NCBI RefSeq assembly: GCF_000685355.1
Contig: NZ_JHET01000008.1
Location: forward strand, 1-64,000
Source: Microbacterium sp. CH12i
Lineage (GTDB): Bacteria > Actinomycetota > Actinomycetes > Actinomycetales > Microbacteriaceae
Reading direction: 5' to 3'
Length of the DNA: 64,000 nt
Below the pieces are notes generated by a model. The model saw only the letters and a list, made by a program, of their open reading frames with translations, made no database searches and was not told the origin of the DNA. Of the stretch, positions 57,954 through 64,000 are shown one piece after another. Numbering within the stretch: the first letter of the stretch is position 1; each line of letters starts with the position of its first letter. Made by a program: the position numbers and the translations under genes.

Positions 57954-59819
57954 TCAGTTCTCGGTAGTGAAGCCTTCGAGGGATCCGTCCGACCAGTTCT
58001 CGAGCAGCTCGTAATATGCAAGCGCCCCGCCGCCGTAGCGTCCGCCGGTGAACAGGTCGTCCATGCTGGCCGCCTTGCCGTCGTTGTTGTAGTACCCGGG
58101 CGTGCACTCAAGGTAGAACTCGAACTGTGACTTGTTCGACGGTGCGGTACGGATCTCCTGCACCCACGCGTCGACTGCTTCCGTTGTCGCCTCGATCGTC
58201 CGCGCACCACGCTCGACGAAGTTGGAAACGATGTGCGCGACGTACTGCGCCTGCTCATCAAGCAGATGCACGGCGTTGACAGAGGAGGTGGTCTGCAGGT
58301 TGCCTCCGATGAAGAACAGGTTCGGGAACTTGTCCGTCGACATCCCGTGGAACGTGCGTGCGCCGGCCTTGCGCCAGTGATCGGTCAGGTTGGTTCCGCG
58401 TCCGTGGAATTCAAAGCCGGCGAGCCGCGTGTATTCAATGGTCGCTTCGAAGCCCGTGGCCATGATGACGCAATCGAGCGGAAACTCCTTGCCTCCGACG
58501 ATGACGCCCGTCTTGGTGAACGCCTCGACGCCCTGGCCTTGAGTGTCGACGAGGTGGACGTTGTCCCGGTTGAACGACTCAAGATAGTCGTCGTGCCAAC
58601 CTGGGCGCTTGCACCACCAGCGGTAGTACGGCTTGAGTGCATCCGCCACGGCGGGGTCGGCGACAACCTCGTCGATTCGCGAGCGCAGGCTGTTGGTCAC
58701 CCGGTAGTCGTTGATGATGCTGAGCTCGTTGAGCTCCTCAGCGTCAGGCGTGCGGCCCAGCCGCGCCTCGATCTTGTCGATGGGCTCGGCAAGCACCTCG
58801 AACGTCGACGTCCATCCGTCAGCAACGAGGTCGAGCTCCGGGACCACCACATCTGCGCGCGAGCCGAACTGAACGTGCGCCTGGAAGTTTGCGCGGCGTT
58901 CGCGCTGCCAACCGGGCTGGGACATATCCACCCAATCCGGCGGTGTCTCCTGCTGGCCGCGCACACCGACCGTGGAAGGCGTGCGCTGGAACACAAACAA
59001 CTCCTGGGCGTCTTCAGCGACCGCGGGGACAACCTGGAGACCTGTGGCCCCCGTGCCGATCACGCCCACCTTCTTGTCGATGAGGCCCAGCAGACCACCG
59101 GAAGCATCCCCGCCGGTGTAGTCGTAGTCCCACCGGCTGGAGTGGAAGATGTGACCTTCGAAGTCTTCGATGCCGGGGATGCCGGGAAGCTTCGGCAGGC
59201 TCTGGCGGCCACAGGCAACGATGAGAATGTCGGCGGTGATCTCGTCCCCGCGGTCAGTACGCACAACCCAACGGGCGTTCTCCTCATCCCAGGTCGCGTC
59301 CTTCACAGAGGTCTGGAACAACGCCTTCTCATATAGACCGTAGTCTCGACCGATCCGCTGGCTGATCTCGAGCATCTCAGGCCCGTACGAGTACCGGTGT
59401 TTGGGCGCATAGTTGAGCTCCTCGAGGAGCGGAAGGTAGATGTGCGCCTCGATGTCGCACATGGCGCCGGGGTAACGGTTCCAGTACCAAGTGCCGCCGA
59501 AGTCGCCGCCGATCTCGATCGTGCGGATGTCCTTGATCCCCTGGTCGAACAGGCGAGCACCCTGGAGCAGTCCACCGAACCCACCCCCGACGACAATCAC
59601 CTGAGTGTGGTCGCGAAGCGGCTCGCGCTCCTTCTCCTCGGTCCAGGGGTCCTCACTGTACGAGCTGAATCGTCCAGTTTTCGTCGGAATGTACTGGGCT
59701 TTCCCCTCGGGCCGAACCCGCAGATCGCGCTCTTCCTGGTATCGCGCCCTCAGCGCCTCCGGGTCGAAATCGACCGTACCGAAGAGCTTCTCATCGAGCA
59801 TGAGATCTTCATTCATCAT
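57954..59819 (-). CDS. Baeyer-Villiger monooxygenase
   Basis: ATG 59819 after AAAGGA gives 621 residues. Two Rossmann motifs (VVGGGFGGLLQG and GVIGTGATGLQ) flank the class B fingerprint FEGHIFHSSRWD. The N-terminal extension of about 70 residues (FSSYSEDPWTEEKE) is like that of cyclododecanone/cyclopentadecanone- and steroid-type enzymes. MATGFEATIEYTRL closes the FAD domain. It inserts oxygen next to a ketone with NADPH and O2, probably giving a lactone from a cyclic ketone made by the neighbouring SDRs. Confidence 0.9.
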   Translation of the reverse strand: MMNEDLMLDEKLFGTVDFDPEALRARYQEERDLRVRPEGKAQYIPTKTGRFSSYSEDPWTEEKEREPLRDHTQVIVVGGGFGGLLQGARLFDQGIKDIRTIEIGGDFGGTWYWNRYPGAMCDIEAHIYLPLLEELNYAPKHRYSYGPEMLEISQRIGRDYGLYEKALFQTSVKDATWDEENARWVVRTDRGDEITADILIVACGRQSLPKLPGIPGIEDFEGHIFHSSRWDYDYTGGDASGGLLGLIDKKVGVIGTGATGLQVVPAVAEDAQELFVFQRTPSTVGVRGQQETPPDWVDMSQPGWQRERRANFQAHVQFGSRADVVVPELDLVADGWTSTFEVLAEPIDKIEARLGRTPDAEELNELSIINDYRVTNSLRSRIDEVVADPAVADALKPYYRWWCKRPGWHDDYLESFNRDNVHLVDTQGQGVEAFTKTGVIVGGKEFPLDCVIMATGFEATIEYTRLAGFEFHGRGTNLTDHWRKAGARTFHGMSTDKFPNLFFIGGNLQTTSSVNAVHLLDEQAQYVAHIVSNFVERGARTIEATTEAVDAWVQEIRTAPSNKSQFEFYLECTPGYYNNDGKAASMDDLFTGGRYGGGALAYYELLENWSDGSLEGFTTEN

Positions 59820-59960
59820 TGAATTCCTTTGTTGACACAACTGGTGCGGTGCAGGCATCCATCGCCTGTATGACCCGCGGTAGTTCCAGTGAATCAATCA
59901 CCATGACCGGCGAGTAGGGACCGCCGTCGTGTTCGTCCGGGACATTCGTCGCGGTCTTTG

Positions 59961-60737
59961 TCAGGCTCGCCCGCCCGCGAGCACAAGCCCGCCATCGAGC
60001 GTGAGCATCTGGCCGGTGATCCAGGAGGACTCCTCCGAGACCAGGAACGCCACAGCATTCGCGACGTCCTCTGGCACACCGAGTCGACCAAGGGGATATT
60101 CGGCAGCAACCTCGGCCTCACGCCCTTCGTACAGCGGCTTGCCGAACTCAGTCTTGACCACGGCAGGCACGATGCCATTCACCCGCACGCGGGGGGCCAG
60201 TTCGAGTGCGAGAGTCGCAGTCAGATGCGCAACGCCCGCTTTCGTGACGCCATACCAGCCGATGCCGGGTGAGGGAGCCGATCCTGAGATCGAGCCGATG
60301 TTCACGATGACGCCATCACCGTCTGCACCGAGCCCGGCCTGTACGGCCACCTGCGTCCACGCCAATGCGCCCAGCAGATTCACCTCGGCGATCTTGCGAG
60401 CAAGCCCCAGGTCCAGATCCATGAGCGTGCCATAGGCGGGATTGATGCCCGCATTGTTGATCAGGATACTCGGCACTCCGAACGCGGCACGCACACGCTC
60501 GAACACCTCGGCACGGTGGGCTGGATCGTCCGCCTTACCCGCAATGCCCAGTACCGTACCAGCCGGAAAAGCACTCGCTGCTTCGTCTAACGCCTCGGCC
60601 CCACGCGCCGTGATGCACACACGTGCGCCCTGGTCTACGAGCCGCTTGGCGATCGCGAGCCCAATACCGCGGCTTGCACCTGTGACCACAGCGGTTCGCC
60701 CTGTGAGAGAACCTTCTTGGTTCGCCTTGTTACTCAT
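59961..60737 (-). CDS. SDR oxidoreductase
   Basis: This 258-residue protein has VVTGASRGIGLAIAKRL, INNAGINPA, Ser in NIGSISGSA, YGVTK and the ITGQMLTLDGG ending of FabG-type enzymes. A GGATCAGGAG precedes the start. It follows the MFS gene after a strong hairpin. Likely oxidises an alcohol to the ketone used by the BVMO, or acts on a later hydroxyacyl-CoA. Confidence 0.85.
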   Translation of the reverse strand: MSNKANQEGSLTGRTAVVTGASRGIGLAIAKRLVDQGARVCITARGAEALDEAASAFPAGTVLGIAGKADDPAHRAEVFERVRAAFGVPSILINNAGINPAYGTLMDLDLGLARKIAEVNLLGALAWTQVAVQAGLGADGDGVIVNIGSISGSAPSPGIGWYGVTKAGVAHLTATLALELAPRVRVNGIVPAVVKTEFGKPLYEGREAEVAAEYPLGRLGVPEDVANAVAFLVSEESSWITGQMLTLDGGLVLAGGRA

Positions 60738-60756
60738 TGATGCTCCTGATCCTTGT

Positions 60757-60814
60757 TTGTTGACGAGAAGACCGCGTGTGCTTCAAGCGGCACACGCGGT
60801 CTTCTCGTCAACAA
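60757..60814. terminator. Very long perfect hairpin between MFS and SDR genes
   Basis: Bases 60757-60780 and 60791-60814 are perfect reverse complements (24-bp stem) with the loop CTTCAAGCGG. It lies 16 bases after the MFS stop and 20 bases before the SDR start, both on the minus strand. It has no clear T-run; it may terminate most MFS transcripts or protect the message end. Confidence 0.75.
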
Positions 60815-60829
60815 TCGCTGAATGTTCGA

Positions 60830-62215
60830 CTAGCCGTTGGAAACAGCGGCAGGTCCACGTACAGGTTCGACAATTCTCCCGCCGTCGTCTGCGATGTCGT
60901 GCAGGTCGATCTCTTCCGATTTGCGCACCGTCAGAGTTGCGAGGAAAGCAACAGCGCAGAGTACGGTTACTCCGAGCGCGATCGGCCATACGTTCACACC
61001 AGATGCGAATAGCGACTGTGCCGCGAGCGGTCCCAGGCCCCCACCCAAGAGCGATGCCAGCTGGTAGGTGACGGAAACGCCGGTGTAGCGGTTCTTCGTG
61101 GGGAACAGCTCCACATAGACGGCCGTCAACGGGCCGAGAATGAACGCGTGGATCGCGAAGACGAGCACGTAGCTCGTAATGAGCATCCCGAACGAACCTG
61201 AAGAAAGCATCGGCACAACGAGAATCGAGTTGATTACTTGAAGCCCGATACCCCACAGGATGACCTTGCGTTGGCCGTACTTGTCACCGAGCATTGCCGC
61301 CACCGGAAGCAACACGAGACAAACGGCGAGCGCGATCATGCCCACGTTTACGATTGTGCCCTGAGATATCCCACTCGTGCCGACCGAGTATGCGACCCAG
61401 AAGGTGAGCATGAGGTTCTGGATCAAGAATGGTCCGGTGAAGATCAGCGCACCGATAATCACCCAGCGCCAGTTCGAGCGCAAGACTGCCCCGAAAGGGT
61501 TCTCGAACTTCTGGCCCGCGGCTTCCGCTTCAATGATCTCGGCCCGACGCTTCACCATCGTCTCGCTCTCCTTTACACGCAAACGCATGTAGATGGCGAG
61601 AATGAAGAGAACGACCGTGACCAGGAACGGGATTCTCCAGCCCCAAGTCATGAAGTTGTCGCCGGTCGCGGGAATCACAATGGCAAACGCACCGAATCCC
61701 AGCAGCAATCCTGCTGCAGAGCCCATCGTCGTTGCTGTTCCCATGAGAGCGCGACGCCCCTTGGGCGCGTGCTCGCTGGTCAGCACTACGCCGCCACCCC
61801 ACTCGCCACCCACGGCAAGACCCTGGATGAGACGCAGAGTGATCAACATTACGGCCGCTGCGGGGCCAACCATTGCGGTCGTCGGCAGGAGCCCGACGAG
61901 GAACGTCGCGAGTCCCATGACCACGATCGTGATGATCAGAGTTTTCTTGCGCCCGACCTTGTCACCGAAGTGGCCGAAAATAATGCCACCAATCGGTCGT
62001 GCGGCGTAGCCGGCAGCGAGAGTGCCGAAAGAAGCAACCAAGCCGATCGCCGGCGGCAGTTCGCTAAAGAAAAGGCTAGCGAATACGAGAGACGCAGCAG
62101 TCGAATAAATACTGAAGTCATAGAACTCGATCGCTCCGCCGATAAAGCTGGAGGCCCAGACTCGCCCAGCTTGGCTCGGCTCGGTGGTCGTAGTCGCTTT
62201 CGATTGATCAGCCAT
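60830..62215 (-). CDS. MFS transporter (metabolite:H+ symporter type)
   Basis: ATG 62215 gives 461 residues and twelve predicted membrane helices. The metabolite:H+ symporter family pattern is visible: SSFIGGAIEFYDFSIYSTAA, GDKVGRKKTL in loop 2-3, RLIQGLAVGGEWGGGVVLTS and ELFPTKNRYTGVSV. Relatives import aromatic or short organic acids. It heads the minus-strand cluster and probably imports its substrate. Confidence 0.9.
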   Translation of the reverse strand: MADQSKATTTTEPSQAGRVWASSFIGGAIEFYDFSIYSTAASLVFASLFFSELPPAIGLVASFGTLAAGYAARPIGGIIFGHFGDKVGRKKTLIITIVVMGLATFLVGLLPTTAMVGPAAAVMLITLRLIQGLAVGGEWGGGVVLTSEHAPKGRRALMGTATTMGSAAGLLLGFGAFAIVIPATGDNFMTWGWRIPFLVTVVLFILAIYMRLRVKESETMVKRRAEIIEAEAAGQKFENPFGAVLRSNWRWVIIGALIFTGPFLIQNLMLTFWVAYSVGTSGISQGTIVNVGMIALAVCLVLLPVAAMLGDKYGQRKVILWGIGLQVINSILVVPMLSSGSFGMLITSYVLVFAIHAFILGPLTAVYVELFPTKNRYTGVSVTYQLASLLGGGLGPLAAQSLFASGVNVWPIALGVTVLCAVAFLATLTVRKSEEIDLHDIADDGGRIVEPVRGPAAVSNG

Positions 62216-62370
62216 ACGATATTGATCCTTCCTTGGATCGGCAGGCGAGTACCTCGGGTGTACCGCGCCTCCGGATTCATCCGCCACGGTGCGGATACCG
62301 TTCAGCTTGAGGCGTAAACATTTTTGTTGTCAACTAAAAACTAAGTAATCGCTACCTTGCTGTCAAGATC

Positions 62371-62384
62371 GCGACAAATGTCGC
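62371..62384. promoter_or_regulatory. Palindrome in the divergent MFS/SDR promoter region
   Basis: GCGACA-AA-TGTCGC is a perfect 6+6 palindrome in the 264-base gap between divergent genes; an A/T-rich segment with GTTGTCAAC precedes it (62322-62330 region). It may be the operator for the cluster; no regulator gene is in the adjacent sequence shown. Confidence 0.45.
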
Positions 62385-62479
62385 CGCAAAGGAAGGCGCG
62401 TTGCGCATAAAGTTGCTAGCCAGATACCAAATATTGTATGGTCAATCATGCACACTGCAGTGCACCGGAGAGGAACACC

Positions 62480-63211
62480 ATGGGCAACATCGCCTTCAAT
62501 TTCACTGGACGAACCACCGTCGTCACCGGCGCTGCACGCGGAATCGGGCTGGAGGTAGCCCGCGCATTCACTCAGGCTGGCGCACAGGTCGTCATGGCCG
62601 ACTTCGACGCCGAAGTCCTCGAAGCCGCCGCCGCGGAGATTGGCGGCATCCCCGTTCAGGCGGACGTTTCCCAGACCGAGGATGCCGAGCGCGTCATCCA
62701 GACGGCGATCGAGCGCACCGGGCGGATCGACGTACTCGTCAACAACGCCGGCATCCTTCGCGACCGCGTGCTGTGGAAGCTGACTGATGACGACTGGGAG
62801 TCTGTGCTCGCCGTTCACGCCGGTGGCACGTTCCGCTTCACACGGGCGGCTATCCCCCAGATGCGTGAGCAGGGTTACGGGCGAATCATCAACGTCACCT
62901 CGTTCACCGGGCTTCATGGCAATTTCGGGCAGGCGAACTACGCCACGGCCAAGGCTGGCATCGTCGGCTTCACGAAGACCGCGGCCAAGGAGCTCGCCGG
63001 ATTCGGGATCACTGTCAACGCGATCTCTCCGCAGGCGGCCACACGCATGACCGCGTCGATTCCGGAGGAGCGTATCCCCGAGCTCAGCGGGCCGATCCCG
63101 CGCTTCGCGGATCCCTCCGAGATCGCTACCGCGATCGAGTTCCTCGCCGCCGAGGAATCCGGATACATCACCGGCGTCGTCCTTCCGGTCGACGGCGGCG
63201 TCTCGATCTGA
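62480..63211 (+). CDS. SDR oxidoreductase, FabG-like 3-hydroxyacyl dehydrogenase
   Basis: ATG 62480 (GAGAGGA upstream) gives 243 residues: TTVVTGAARGIGLEVARAF, VNNAGILRDR, Ser in NVTSFTGLH, YATAK and ITGVVLPVDGG. MADFD after strand two favours NAD. The lead LRDRVLWKLTDDDW is typical of the 3-hydroxyacyl-CoA/peroxisomal-type SDR. It precedes an acyl-CoA dehydrogenase gene by eight bases, suggesting beta-oxidation. Confidence 0.85.
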   Translation: MGNIAFNFTGRTTVVTGAARGIGLEVARAFTQAGAQVVMADFDAEVLEAAAAEIGGIPVQADVSQTEDAERVIQTAIERTGRIDVLVNNAGILRDRVLWKLTDDDWESVLAVHAGGTFRFTRAAIPQMREQGYGRIINVTSFTGLHGNFGQANYATAKAGIVGFTKTAAKELAGFGITVNAISPQAATRMTASIPEERIPELSGPIPRFADPSEIATAIEFLAAEESGYITGVVLPVDGGVSI

Positions 63212-63219
63212 GGTTCACA

Positions 63220-64000
63220 ATGCCTGACAACCCGACAATCTCCCGCCGCGATCTCGACTTCATCCTCTACGAGTGGCTGGATGTCGCATCTCTCACCGAG
63301 CGCGAGCGCTTCGCCGATCACTCTCGCGAGTCCTTCGATGCCGTCCTCGACCTCAGCGAGGAAATCGCTCGCGAGAAGTTCGCACCGCACTACAAGACGG
63401 TCGACTCCCATGAGCCGCACATGCTGCCAGACGGCAGCGTCGAGATGATCCCCGAAGTCGGGGAGGCGCTGGAAGCCTACGCGCAGTCCGGATTCTTCGC
63501 CGGAGCATTCGACGAGAAGCTCGGCGGCATCCAGCTTCCGACATCCGTCGCCCGCGCATCCATGGCGATCTTCACATCGGCAAACACCTCGACGTCGGGG
63601 TATCCATTCCTCACTCAGGCGAATGCAGCCGCGATCGTCGCGCACGGGAGTGCGGAACAGATCGACAAATGGGTACTGCCCATGCTCGAGGGCCGCTATT
63701 TCGGCACGATGTGCCTGTCTGAGCCCGAGGCAGGCTCCTCCCTCGCCGATATTCAGACACGTGCCGAGCCCCAGCCCGACGGTACCTATCGCGTCTTCGG
63801 ACGGAAGATGTGGATCTCCGGTGGAGAGCACGAACTCAGCGAGAACATCGTGCACCTCGTGCTCGCCAAGATTCCCGGCGGCCCTGCGGGCGTCAAGGGA
63901 ATCTCCCTGTTCACGTGCCCAAGCACACCGTGAACGATGCGGGCGAGATCGACGAGCGCAACGACGTGACCCTCGCCGGCCTCAACCACAAGATGGGCTT
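63220..64000 (+). pseudogene. Acyl-CoA dehydrogenase, partial, one-base frameshift
   Basis: The start MPDNPTISRRDLDFILYEWL and blocks AGAFDEKLGGIQLPTSVARA, GTMCLSEPEAGSSLADIQTR and KMWISGGEHEL match long (about 600-residue) acyl-CoA dehydrogenases of the FadE5/AidB-like type. Near 63916 the frame is lost where TTCACGTGCCC should read TTCACCGTGCCC; it continues as KHTVNDAGEIDERNDVTLAG and LNHKMG to the window end. One C is missing from a pair. The rest of the gene lies beyond 64000. Confidence 0.85.

Overview
The window is high-GC, densely packed DNA with GTG/TTG starts, ATGA and GTGA stop/start overlaps and purine-rich ribosome binding sites. It fits a high-GC actinobacterium, probably of the Microbacterium/Arthrobacter type; that is inferred from protein style, as no rRNA or housekeeping marker is present. 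It reads as a stretch of accessory catabolic DNA made of adjoining modules with mobile-element debris between them.

Left module (1-13.4 kb): a partial IS481 element cuts a thiolase gene. Next comes a minus-strand operon for methoxyaromatic breakdown: a tetrahydrofolate-dependent O-demethylase of the LigM/DesA family, a fused LigAB-type ring-cleavage dioxygenase, LigC, an aldo/keto reductase and a soluble binding protein. A PadR (VanR-like) regulator follows, then genes that recycle the methyl group from folate (metF, purU) and supply folate (folE), and the two-gene oxygen-dependent methionine synthase system mesX-mesD. Four copies of one 18-bp palindrome, TACCTAT-N4-ATAGGTA, lie in front of the demethylase, an ABC-binding-protein remnant, metF and folE. 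This suggests one regulon that links demethylation to C1 metabolism.

Island (about 13.7-39.2 kb): the region is bracketed by two related copies of a tRNA 3' end, with a decayed integrase beside the right copy. It carries a LigD-like C-alpha dehydrogenase with a class II aldolase, an HAD phosphatase and DhaL/DhaK; an IclR regulator; a SnoaL-like protein; a vanillyl-alcohol-oxidase-type flavoenzyme; a flavin reductase fused to a GntR-like domain; an alcohol and an aldehyde dehydrogenase; a branched-chain-type ABC importer with two binding proteins; a CocE esterase; a luciferase-like monooxygenase; a sigma54-independent AcoR-type activator; and another SDR. Together these suggest uptake and oxidative side-chain breakdown of a lignin-derived phenylpropanoid or dimer that would feed vanillate to the left module. 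The pathway is a hypothesis; the gene content is what is seen.

Right modules (39.4-64 kb): a MarR regulator faces a valine-catabolism operon (mmsA, acyl-CoA dehydrogenase, 3-hydroxyisobutyryl-CoA hydrolase, mmsB, enoyl-CoA hydratase). Decayed gene fragments and a TRAP transporter (dctMQ/dctP) follow. An IS30 element has split a terminator and is itself interrupted by an IS110 element whose 5' non-coding end shows bridge-RNA features. The last cluster holds a tyrosine phosphatase, a CrtC-like domain protein, a small helical protein, an APH-type phosphotransferase, several SDRs, a Baeyer-Villiger monooxygenase, an MFS transporter and an acyl-CoA dehydrogenase, probably for a cyclic ketone or alcohol substrate.

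Nine otherwise intact reading frames are each broken by loss of a single base from a short homopolymer. That looks more like sequencing error than decay, so these genes are given as full-length loci with a marked frameshift.
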